Assembly (NCBI RefSeq): GCF_009830105.1
Contig: NZ_WURB01000021.1
Span: forward strand, 1-64,000
Direction of reading: 5' to 3'
DNA: 64,000 nt
DNA from: Microvirga makkahensis
GTDB taxonomy: Bacteria > Pseudomonadota > Alphaproteobacteria > Rhizobiales > Beijerinckiaceae
A program made the position numbers and the translations under genes. This document shows positions 55,674-63,586 of the stretch, piece after piece (position 1 is the first letter of the stretch; every line of letters begins with the position of its first letter). A model generated the notes under the pieces. The model was not told the DNA's origin and ran no database searches. It worked only from the letters and a program-made list of their open reading frames with translations.

Positions 55674-56015
55674 GTGGGAAAAGAAAGCGACATTCAGGTC
55701 ACCCTTGCACGGGCAGCGGCGGATCTGTCGGCGGACAATCCGTTCAGGACCGTTTTCGAGCAGGGCGGGGAGATCAGCATCGAGCTCTACGCTCCGGTCG
55801 GCACCGACAGGCAGCTTCCGCATGAGCGGGATGAGCTTTACATCATCGCATCGGGTCACGGCACTTTCCGACGTGGCGGCGAGCTCGTCACCTTCGAGGC
55901 CGGGGATCTTCTCTATGTCCCGGCTTATGTCCCGCACCGCTTTGAAACCTTCTCCGAGGATTTCAAGACATGGGTGATCTTCTACGGCCCGAAGCGGGCG
56001 CGGCCCGCAATCTAA
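55674..56015 (+). CDS. Cupin-domain protein
   Basis: The 113-aa protein has the cupin core (LPHERDELYIIASGHGTFRR; GDLLYVPAYVPHRFE). The GTG at 55674 is chosen for GGAGA 7 bp upstream; an ATG at 55653 is possible. It is the last gene of the amine/alcohol cluster; function unknown. Confidence 0.75.
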   Translation: MGKESDIQVTLARAAADLSADNPFRTVFEQGGEISIELYAPVGTDRQLPHERDELYIIASGHGTFRRGGELVTFEAGDLLYVPAYVPHRFETFSEDFKTWVIFYGPKRARPAI

Positions 56016-56119
56016 ATGCATCTGACGAGGCCGTCTCTCAAACGCGAAGAGCCCTCTTCTCTCACAGGCTTCAGGCGCGCCTGAGATCGGCGAGGGAAGC
56101 GCAACCTTGCTCTTCTCCT

Positions 56120-56150
56120 CGTCATCACCGGCACAAGGCCGGTGGTGACG
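56120..56150. repeat. Copy of the CACCGGC intergenic palindrome
   Basis: CGTCATCACCGGC (56120-56132) and GCCGGTGGTGACG pair around ACAAG with one G-T wobble. It lies in the 264-bp gap between convergent cupin and FMN-reductase genes, which otherwise shows nothing. Confidence 0.6.
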
Positions 56151-56279
56151 AGGGAGGGGAGAGGGTGCAGGGGCTATCTCGGAAACCTCCTGAGCGGCAG
56201 GAAGACCACGCGCCGCTCTTGACGAGACTGCCCTCAGGGGGAGAGCTGAGCCATGGAGGTGTTGCGTGCCGATTGCTGC

Positions 56280-56882
56280 TTACGCAGCCTCGGCCTTCCG
56301 TTGCAGCGACGCCTTGTGCGCCGCGCGCACGTTCTTGAGCGCCTCGGCCCATTTGTGCAGCTCGTCCAGCATCGCGGCCGCCGAGGTCTTGTAGACATCG
56401 GCGGGCTTCAGCTTTCCGTTCTCCAGGTTCTGGAACACCATCGGCATCGGCACGCCCTCCGGGATCGGCATCATTTTGAACGTGGTGATAATCTGCTTCG
56501 TCACCTGCACGGCGCGCATGCCGCCCGAGATACCGCCATAGCTCACGAAGCCGGCAGGCGTGTAGTTCCATTCGAGCGCGAGGTAGTTCAGGGCGTTCAG
56601 AAGCGAGGGCGGTGGGCCGTAATTGTACTCGGGCGTCACGAACACGAAGGCATCGGCTTCAGTCACGCTCTCGCTCCACGCCCTCGTATGGGCGTGGTGA
56701 TAATGTCTCAGGCGCGGATGCTCGGGCTCGTCGAAGACGGGCAGGTCGAACTCGGCGAGATCGACGAGAACGGGATCGAACTTGCCATGCTCGGCGGCAA
56801 AGTCGTTGAACCACTGAGCGATGCTGGGGCCGATGCGGCCTGGACGCGTGCTGGCCACGATAGTGTGAAGCTTGAGTGCCAT
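56280..56882 (-). CDS. NADPH-dependent FMN reductase-family protein
   Basis: The 200-aa flavodoxin-like protein has the FMN phosphate loop ASTRPGRIGPSIAQWF and VFVTPEYNYGPPPSLLNALN. Likely an NAD(P)H:quinone or azo-type reductase. It diverges from the HxlR gene. Confidence 0.9.
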   Translation of the reverse strand: MALKLHTIVASTRPGRIGPSIAQWFNDFAAEHGKFDPVLVDLAEFDLPVFDEPEHPRLRHYHHAHTRAWSESVTEADAFVFVTPEYNYGPPPSLLNALNYLALEWNYTPAGFVSYGGISGGMRAVQVTKQIITTFKMMPIPEGVPMPMVFQNLENGKLKPADVYKTSAAAMLDELHKWAEALKNVRAAHKASLQRKAEAA

Positions 56883-56921
56883 CTGAGATCCTGAGTTTGC
56901 AAGGGGAGGGAAGAGGGATTA

Positions 56922-56956
56922 GGTTCCCTTACGTAACCGAGGCTCATTAGGTAACT
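56922..56956. promoter_or_regulatory. Possible HxlR operator
   Basis: The divergent gap holds GGTT...AACC (56922-56938) and a second GTAAC copy 14 bp further on (TAGGTAACTCC). These repeated GTAAC/GGTT elements are suited to a dimeric HxlR regulator. Confidence 0.35.
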
Positions 56957-56985
56957 CCTCGGGCCCCTTGCAAGGAGGCACTTTC

Positions 56986-57378
56986 ATGACACCCAGTCAC
57001 ATGCATGTGCCCGCTGACTGCCGCACGGTCACGGAGCTTCTCTCCCGGGTCGGCGACAAGTGGAGCGTCCAGGTTGTGGTGCAGCTTGGCGAAGGTACCA
57101 AAAGATTCAATGAGTTGCGCCGCGATGTCGGCGGAATATCGCAGCGGATGCTGACCCTGACCTTGCGCGGATTGGAGCGCGACGGGCTCGTGACGCGCAC
57201 CATCTATCCCACGATTCCGCCACGGGTGGAGTACCGGCTCACAGAGCTGGGTTGCAGCCTGCTCAAGACTGTGAGGGCGCTCGGCTCATGGGTGATCGAG
57301 AACAGGCAACAGATCATGGAAGCGAGGCGGCGCTTCGATGAGGCCGCAGGCCTCGTATCGCGATCCGACGCCGCCTGA
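56986..57378 (+). CDS. HxlR-family regulator
   Basis: The 130-aa winged-helix protein has the HxlR pattern: PADCRTVTELLSRVGDKWSV, FNELRRDVGGISQRMLTLTL and PRVEYRLTELG. It has a conserved-type Cys near residue 11, a redox/electrophile sensor site in some members. AAGGAGG precedes ATG 56986. It probably controls the divergent reductase. Confidence 0.9.
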   Translation: MTPSHMHVPADCRTVTELLSRVGDKWSVQVVVQLGEGTKRFNELRRDVGGISQRMLTLTLRGLERDGLVTRTIYPTIPPRVEYRLTELGCSLLKTVRALGSWVIENRQQIMEARRRFDEAAGLVSRSDAA

Positions 57379-57386
57379 GCCGCGTC

Positions 57387-58046
57387 TCAGGCGGCAGCCT
57401 TGCTGTTGAGCACGTCCCAGAGCCCGGAGGCGTGGAAATTCTCGATGGTCGCATCGGCTCCCACCTCCCGCATCTCCTGAGCGGTCAGGCCGGTCAGTAC
57501 GCCGAAGGAAAAGAGGCCTGCGGCCTTGGCGGCTCTCATGCCGGACGGGGAGTCCTCGAAGGCAATGACCTCGCCCGCATGCACGCCGAGGCGCTCCAGG
57601 GCCGTGAGATAGGGCAGGGGGTCCGGCTTTCCGCGCTCCACCTGCTCGATCGTGATCTGGACGGGGAACCGTTTCGTGATTCCTAAGACGTCGAGCATAT
57701 GCTCCGCATTCAGCCGGGGGGCGTTGGTGACGAGCGCGGTTCTGATTCCACGCTCATCCGCCCAGTCGAGCAGTTCGATGAGGCCGTCCAGCGGCTTCAG
57801 TTCGAGCGCCAGACGGCGGAAGGCGGCCTCCTTCTCGTCGGCGAAGGCTACATGCTCGTCCACCGAGCGATGGGGAAGAAGGCTGGCGAAGATGGCTTCG
57901 TTCGTGCGCCCGATGATCGTGGAGCGGTAGACATGCTCGTCGATGGTCACGCCTTCGGGAGACAATATCTCGGAAAACGCCCGCAGATGGACAGGATCAC
58001 TGTGAACCAGGGTTCCGTCCATGTCGAAAATCAGAGCCTTGAGCAT
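57387..58046 (-). CDS. HAD-superfamily phosphatase (beta-phosphoglucomutase-like)
   Basis: The 219-aa protein has the HAD motifs FDMDGTLVHSDPVH, VTNAP, GKPDPLPY and FEDSPSGMRAAKAAG. The cap helices suggest a beta-phosphoglucomutase/phosphoglycolate-like phosphatase. Substrate unknown. Start at 58044-58046. Confidence 0.9.
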   Translation of the reverse strand: MLKALIFDMDGTLVHSDPVHLRAFSEILSPEGVTIDEHVYRSTIIGRTNEAIFASLLPHRSVDEHVAFADEKEAAFRRLALELKPLDGLIELLDWADERGIRTALVTNAPRLNAEHMLDVLGITKRFPVQITIEQVERGKPDPLPYLTALERLGVHAGEVIAFEDSPSGMRAAKAAGLFSFGVLTGLTAQEMREVGADATIENFHASGLWDVLNSKAAA

Positions 58047-58136
58047 TCGTTCATCTCGTAAAAGTCGCGGTGCCATCCGTAAACCGCTTCGGCTCAAAAG
58101 GCACCCTGTTAGAATTGCAAGTCTGCCATATAGATA

Positions 58137-58985
58137 ATGGGGACCCACGGACCGAAAGAAAGCACAACGCCTCACATGCATCGCACCTCCTCCCGCCAGA
58201 CTTTCGGAGCCTCCCGCTGGAAATTGGTGGGGAAGCTCCGGTTCCTTTACGAAGGCGATGCTCCGGAGGCTCACCGCTTTCGCTACGGGCTCCTCCTCTT
58301 CGACGCCGCGACCATCCTCTTCATCGTCATCACGTCCTTCCTGCCGCGCTACCGGGTCATGGAGTGGATCGATGTGGCGATCGGCCTGGTGGTTCTGGCC
58401 GATTTCCTGGCCCGGATCGCCATCAGCCGCAACCGGTGGCGGGATCTCGCTCATCCTGCCACCTTCGCCGACATCGCCTCCATCGTCTCCTTCCTCGCGC
58501 CGGTGGTGGGGGAGGGCATCGGCTTTCTGCGCATCCTGCGCACGGTGCGGCTCTTGCGCACCTATCAGCTCCTGGCGCGGCTCCGTGCCGACAGCGCCTT
58601 TTTCCGGCGCAACGAGGATCTGATCATCGCGACCGTCAATCTCGGCGTCTTCATCTTCATCATGACGGGCTTCGTCTATGAGACCCAGCGCTGGACCAAC
58701 GACAAGATCGGCAATTACGTCGACGCGCTCTATTTCACCATCGCGGCGCTCACTACGACGGGCTTCGGCGACATCACGCTCACGGGCACGTTGGGCCACC
58801 TGGTCTCGGTGGTGATCATGATCTTCGGCGTCACGCTGTTCCTGCGCCTCGTGCAGGTTCTGCTGCGGCCCAACAAGGTGCGTCATGCCTGCCCCGTCTG
58901 CGGGTTGCAGCGGCACGACAGGGACGCCATTCACTGCAAGGCCTGCGGCACGATCCTCAACATCCCGGACGAGGGGGCCGTTTAG
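58137..58985 (+). CDS. Potassium-channel-like protein with C-terminal zinc ribbon
   Basis: The 282-aa protein has an S4-like basic helix (FLRILRTVRLLRTYQLLARL), a pore loop with TTTGFGDIT in place of the usual TVGYGD, and a final four-cysteine ribbon (CPVCGLQRHDRDAIHCKACG). Start at 58137 or 58176; neither has a strong ribosome site. The ribbon could sense zinc or redox state or help assembly. Confidence 0.8.
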   Translation: MGTHGPKESTTPHMHRTSSRQTFGASRWKLVGKLRFLYEGDAPEAHRFRYGLLLFDAATILFIVITSFLPRYRVMEWIDVAIGLVVLADFLARIAISRNRWRDLAHPATFADIASIVSFLAPVVGEGIGFLRILRTVRLLRTYQLLARLRADSAFFRRNEDLIIATVNLGVFIFIMTGFVYETQRWTNDKIGNYVDALYFTIAALTTTGFGDITLTGTLGHLVSVVIMIFGVTLFLRLVQVLLRPNKVRHACPVCGLQRHDRDAIHCKACGTILNIPDEGAV

Positions 58986-58989
58986 AGGA

Positions 58990-60105
58990 TCAGGCCCGGG
59001 GAATGATCGCGATTCCACGTTGCGTGGCGAAGGAGATCGAGACCGGCGTGCCGGGAGCGATCGGGTCCTGGCGGTCGTATTGAACGACGAACAATTCCCC
59101 GATCGGACTTTCCACCTCGTACTCCATCTGCGTGCCGAGATAGGATGCCTTCCTGACCGTTCCCGTGATCTTTCCGGCGGCCGCGGCAGCGTCGTCCAGT
59201 GCGATCGCGTCGGGTCGCACTGCAAGCTTCACGGCTCCCTCGCCGACGCCACGACGGGGAAGCTGGATGTTCGTCGTGCCGCCGATCCTCACATTCGCCA
59301 CCTCTCCGGACGTATCGACGATCTCACCGTGGATGATGTTGGCGTCGCCGATGAAGTCGGCGACGAACAGGTCCGCGGGCTCCTCGTAGAGCTCCCGCGG
59401 CGTGCCCGTCTGCGCGATGCGAGCATTCGACATGACGATGATGCGGTCCGAGACGGCTAGGGCCTCTTCCTGGTCGTGGGTGACATAGGCCACGGTGAGG
59501 TTCAGGCTCTGCTGCAACTCGCGGATGTCCTCGCGCACGCGGCGGCGCAGCTTGGCGTCGAGGTTCGACAGGGGCTCGTCGAACAGAAGCACCTGCGGCT
59601 CCAGCACGAGGGCGCGCGCCACGGCAACGCGCTGCTGCTGCCCGCCGGAGAGCTCCGAGGGCGCGCGCTTCTCAAGGCCCTTCAGGCCGATGAGCTCGAG
59701 CTTCTGCATCGCCATCTCGTAAGCATCCTTCTTCGGAATGCCCTGCACCGCCGGTCCATAGGCTACGTTCTCCAGAACAGACATGTGCGGGAAGAGCGCA
59801 TAGGACTGGAACACCATGCTCACGTCGCGGTCGGCGGCGGAGAGATGAGTCACGTCGCGTTCGCCGATCAGGATCCGGCCCTCGCTCGCCATTTCGAGAC
59901 CGGCGATCATGCGCAGCGTCGTGGTCTTGCCGCAGCCGGAGGGGCCGAGCAGAGTCACGAGCTCGCCGGGCTCGATGGTGAAGGACACGCTGTCCACGGC
60001 GGTGACATTCCCGTAGCGCTTGGTCACGTTGCGGAATTCGACCGAAGCCGCCTGCTTCTTGGATGCCGGGGAACGGGACAGGGAGATGGAGGATATCTGG
60101 TTCAT
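58990..60105 (-). CDS. ABC importer ATPase with TOBE domain
   Basis: The 371-aa ATPase has Walker A GPSGCGKTTT, Q-loop FQSYALFPH, signature LSGGQQQRVAVARAL, Walker B VLLFDEPLSNLD and His switch VTHDQEEA, followed by a TOBE domain. It is of the ferric/spermidine/AfuC type. It overlaps the permease gene by 4 bp (ATGA). Confidence 0.93.
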   Translation of the reverse strand: MNQISSISLSRSPASKKQAASVEFRNVTKRYGNVTAVDSVSFTIEPGELVTLLGPSGCGKTTTLRMIAGLEMASEGRILIGERDVTHLSAADRDVSMVFQSYALFPHMSVLENVAYGPAVQGIPKKDAYEMAMQKLELIGLKGLEKRAPSELSGGQQQRVAVARALVLEPQVLLFDEPLSNLDAKLRRRVREDIRELQQSLNLTVAYVTHDQEEALAVSDRIIVMSNARIAQTGTPRELYEEPADLFVADFIGDANIIHGEIVDTSGEVANVRIGGTTNIQLPRRGVGEGAVKLAVRPDAIALDDAAAAAGKITGTVRKASYLGTQMEYEVESPIGELFVVQYDRQDPIAPGTPVSISFATQRGIAIIPRA

Positions 60106-62291
60106 GGAATGGCTTGAGCGGCAACGGGGCTGGTTGTGGGACTCGCGGAGCGGCGTCCGAGGCGCCGCTCGCCAACCGCGACCTGGATCGCGAGGATCGC
60201 GAACAACATGACGACGATGAGCACGGTGGAATAGGCGATGGCGAGGCCGAACTCGCCCGCTTCGACCCGGCCGACGATGTAGGTCGTCGCCATGTTGTAC
60301 TCGGCGGTCACCAGGAAGATGACGGCACTGACGGCCGTCATCGCGCGAACGAAGGAATAGACCAGGGCGGCGACGATGGCAGGGCGCAGCAAGGGCAGAA
60401 CCACCCGGCGCATGGTGGTGGCCGAGCGGGCGCCGAGGGTCAGCGAGGCCTCGTCCAGGCTCTTGTCGATCTGGCTGAGCGTCGCGATGCCGGAGCGCAC
60501 GCCGACCGGCATGTTGCGGAACACGAAGCACATTACGAGCACGAAGCCCGTGCCGGTGATTTCGATGGGTGGCACGTTGAAGGCAAGAATGTAGGACACG
60601 CCCACCACCGTACCAGGGATCGCGAAGCTGAGCAGGGTGCCGAACTCGAAGGAGCGCTGGCCGGAGAAGCGCTGGCGGGTCAGCAGGTAGGCGGTCAGCA
60701 GACCGATGGCTGCGGTCAGCAGTGCCGAGACGGCCGCGATCTTGATCGTGGCGAAGAACGAGTCCCAGGCCGAGCCGGAGAAGTAGAGCCCCCAATCCGT
60801 CCGCTCGACCCGGAAGCCGGTGAGGAAGTGCTCGAGGGTGGGCGTGTAGTCGCGGCCCATGGAGCGCACGAAGGCGCCCACCAGGATGATCACGTAAACG
60901 GCAAGCGTGAACAGAGCCCAGGGAATGGCCGTGAAATAGGAGGCAAGCGCCACGCGGCGGGGCAGGGGCAGGGGAATCCCGGCGTCGCCCTTTCCGGTCA
61001 CGGTGGTGTAGACCTTCTTGCCGAGCCATGCGTGCTGAAGCCAGAACGCGCCGAGCGTGAAGGCGAGCAGAATGATCGAGAGCACGGCGGCACGCCCCTG
61101 GTCCTGCTGGGCGCCCACGACCGCGAAGAAGATCTTGGTTGAGAGAACCTCGAAATTGCCGCCCAGAACGAGGGGATTGCCGAAATCCGCCAGGCTTTCC
61201 ACGAAGCCGAGGAGAAAGGCGTTCGCAAGTCCCGGCCGCATCAGAGGCAGCGTCACGGTCACGAAGGTGGTCCAGCTTTTAGCACGCAGGGTCTGGGAGG
61301 CCTCCTCCAGGGTGGGGCTGATGCCCTGCACGACGCCGATGAGCACGAGGAAGGCGATGGGTGTGAAAGCGAGAAGCTGCGCGATGAAGATGCCGGGGAG
61401 GCCGTAGATCCAGCGCGAGCGGGGGACGCCGAACCACTCCCAAAGGAAATTGGAAACTGCGCCGGAGCGGCCGAAGATCAGGATCAGCGCGAGACCGATC
61501 ACGAAGGGAGGCGTGATGATGGGAAGGACGCTCATCACGCGCAGGAGCCTCTTGTAGGGGAAAGCGGTTCGCGTCGCGATCAGCGCGAAGGCGAGGCCGA
61601 GGGCGGTGGTCCCGACGGCCACGAGAAGGCCGAGGAACAGGGTGTTCCAGGCCACCCCGCAGCGCAGGTCGCTGGTGAGGCAATCCAGTCCCCAGATCGA
61701 GCGGTCCGTGAACTTGGTCGCGAATTCGAGGGGAGCAAAGCGGCCCTCGTTGTCCGCGAAGGCGCTCGCCAGGATCGTCGTGACGGGAAAAAAGACGAAG
61801 ACGATGATCAGGGCGATCACGGCGCCAATGGAGGAGGTGACGAACGCATCGCCCCGGCACCAGCCGCGCGCGGCAAGGCCGTGACAGAGAACGATGAGGA
61901 AGGCGAAGGAGGTCAGAGAGGCGCCGTAGCCCATGCCGCCCTGGCTGGGACCGTTGCCGCCGGCGAGAGCTTTGAGGGTATCGAGCGTCCAGCCGTTCAG
62001 GCCGATCGTGAAGCCCTGGAGAACGATCAGGGCAAGGCCCAGGATGCCGGAGGCGATCAGCCACGTGCCGTTGCGGGCCCGCGGGTGAAGAAGCGCAGGG
62101 CGCAGGCTCATGAGAAGCGGCGCGAGAACAGGCAGAAGCCACCACGCTCCCCTCACTCCGTGAACGAGGCCCGAACCTCCGATGACATAGTCGGTGATGG
62201 TCGGGGCGGTTGCGCGGTCGAAACCGTACCAGGGCAGGAGGGCAAAGCCGACCCAGCCCAGAACGATCCAGCCAAGGGTTGCCCGTGACAT
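60102..62291 (-). CDS. Fused double-permease subunit of the ABC importer
   Basis: The 729-aa protein carries two BPD-type permease halves, each with an EAA loop (EEASQTLRAKSWTTFVTVTL; DEASLTLGARSATTMRRVVL), plus an extra about 170-residue N-terminal TM part. Fused permeases occur in the AfuB/FbpB iron and sugar-phosphate family. Start at 62289-62291. Confidence 0.9.
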   Translation of the reverse strand: MSRATLGWIVLGWVGFALLPWYGFDRATAPTITDYVIGGSGLVHGVRGAWWLLPVLAPLLMSLRPALLHPRARNGTWLIASGILGLALIVLQGFTIGLNGWTLDTLKALAGGNGPSQGGMGYGASLTSFAFLIVLCHGLAARGWCRGDAFVTSSIGAVIALIIVFVFFPVTTILASAFADNEGRFAPLEFATKFTDRSIWGLDCLTSDLRCGVAWNTLFLGLLVAVGTTALGLAFALIATRTAFPYKRLLRVMSVLPIITPPFVIGLALILIFGRSGAVSNFLWEWFGVPRSRWIYGLPGIFIAQLLAFTPIAFLVLIGVVQGISPTLEEASQTLRAKSWTTFVTVTLPLMRPGLANAFLLGFVESLADFGNPLVLGGNFEVLSTKIFFAVVGAQQDQGRAAVLSIILLAFTLGAFWLQHAWLGKKVYTTVTGKGDAGIPLPLPRRVALASYFTAIPWALFTLAVYVIILVGAFVRSMGRDYTPTLEHFLTGFRVERTDWGLYFSGSAWDSFFATIKIAAVSALLTAAIGLLTAYLLTRQRFSGQRSFEFGTLLSFAIPGTVVGVSYILAFNVPPIEITGTGFVLVMCFVFRNMPVGVRSGIATLSQIDKSLDEASLTLGARSATTMRRVVLPLLRPAIVAALVYSFVRAMTAVSAVIFLVTAEYNMATTYIVGRVEAGEFGLAIAYSTVLIVVMLFAILAIQVAVGERRLGRRSASPTTSPVAAQAIP

Positions 62292-62365
62292 ATCTGTTCT
62301 CGCGTAACGATCAATGCGGGCCTTCTGCAAAACCCGGCTTCTAAACTAAACATCGAGAAAAGGAT

Positions 62366-62398
62366 GTACCGGCGAAGCGCGTCGGCCTTCGCCGGTAC
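62366..62398 (-). repeat. Intercistronic hairpin between binding-protein and permease genes
   Basis: Perfect 12-base arms GTACCGGCGAAG and CTTCGCCGGTAC around a 9-base loop, 13 bp after the binding-protein stop. On the minus strand it is followed by ATCCTTTTCT. Such hairpins often raise binding-protein mRNA over permease mRNA. Confidence 0.65.
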
Positions 62399-62410
62399 GG
62401 ATCACGCAGC

Positions 62411-63457
62411 CTATTTCGGCAGGTTCTTGACCTCGTTGTCCCACTTGGACAGGAGGCGCTTACGCTCCTCGGACGAGCCGTATTTCGCGAAGTCGAAGTT
62501 GATCAGCTTGATGTCGGCGAGTTTCGGAGCCTGCGGCGGGACAGGCGTGTTCTTGTTCGAGGGCACCTGATAGGACTTGGCCTCGGCGCCGAGCTTCTGC
62601 GCATCCGCCGTCAGTGCCCAATCGTAGAACTTCTTGGCGTTCTCCAGATTCTTGGCGCCCTTGATGATCGACATGGAGCCGATCTCGTAGCCCGTGCCTT
62701 CGCAGGGAGCCACGACCTTGACCGGTGCCTTGTCCACGACCATCGTCACGACGTCGTGCATGAAGGCGATGCCAACAGTCGTTTCACCCAAGGCCGCCGC
62801 CTTTGCCGGAGCCGCGCCCGACTTGGTGTACTGGTTCACGTTCTTGTGCAGGGCCTTCAGGTACTCGAAGCCTTTGTCCTCGCCCATGATCTGGATGATG
62901 GTGGCGAGCAGCGTATACGCCGTGCCGGAAGAGTTCGGGTCGGCGACCTGCACTTCGTCCTTCAGTTCGGGCTTGAGCAGATCGGCCCAGCACTTCGGCT
63001 CACCGATCTTGTTCGCCTTGGCGAGTTCCGTGTTGTAGCCGAAGCCCAGCGCGCCGGAATAGATGCCGACCGTGCGCTTCTTCGACTGCTCCCACTGGCG
63101 CACGGCCCAATCCTGAAGCTCGCTCATCTTCGGCGAGCTGTATTCCATCGTCAGGCCTTCTTCCGCGGCCTGCATGTGGGGGTCCCCCGTGCCGCCCCAC
63201 CAGATGTCGCCGCGCGGATTGGAGGCCTCGGCTTTCACCTGGGCGAAAGTCTCGCCCGAGCTCTTGCGGGTCATGGAGACCTTGATGCCGGTGTCGCGCT
63301 CGAAGGCGCTGGTCATGGCGCGGCACCATTCCTCCTGCACGCTGCAATACATCACGAGCTGCCCTTGAGCCCGGGCCGCACCGGCCGACAGGAACGACAG
63401 GGCGGTCATGGAGCCCGCCAGCATGGTGGCGACAGCGAGAGTCTTCTTCGGTTTCAC
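62411..63457 (-). CDS. ABC importer substrate-binding protein (AfuA/ferric type)
   Basis: The 348-aa exported protein has a signal peptide (to about ARAQG), then LVMYCSVQEEWCRAMTSAFE, GIKVSMTRKSSGETFAQVKA and GDIWWGGTGDPHMQAAEEGL. AfuA-type members bind sugar phosphates, others ferric iron; the ligand cannot be told here. First gene of the operon. Confidence 0.88.
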   Translation of the reverse strand: MKPKKTLAVATMLAGSMTALSFLSAGAARAQGQLVMYCSVQEEWCRAMTSAFERDTGIKVSMTRKSSGETFAQVKAEASNPRGDIWWGGTGDPHMQAAEEGLTMEYSSPKMSELQDWAVRQWEQSKKRTVGIYSGALGFGYNTELAKANKIGEPKCWADLLKPELKDEVQVADPNSSGTAYTLLATIIQIMGEDKGFEYLKALHKNVNQYTKSGAAPAKAAALGETTVGIAFMHDVVTMVVDKAPVKVVAPCEGTGYEIGSMSIIKGAKNLENAKKFYDWALTADAQKLGAEAKSYQVPSNKNTPVPPQAPKLADIKLINFDFAKYGSSEERKRLLSKWDNEVKNLPK

Positions 63458-63586
63458 GGTTTTTCCTCCCTTTGGGTTCTTGTCGTTGTTATTTTTATTG
63501 GTCGGCTAAGCTCCCCCTATTGGAGCGCCCGGTCAAGAGCCTTGCCGGCGATGCCAAGGTGAATCTTTGGAATAATTGCCTCAGGG

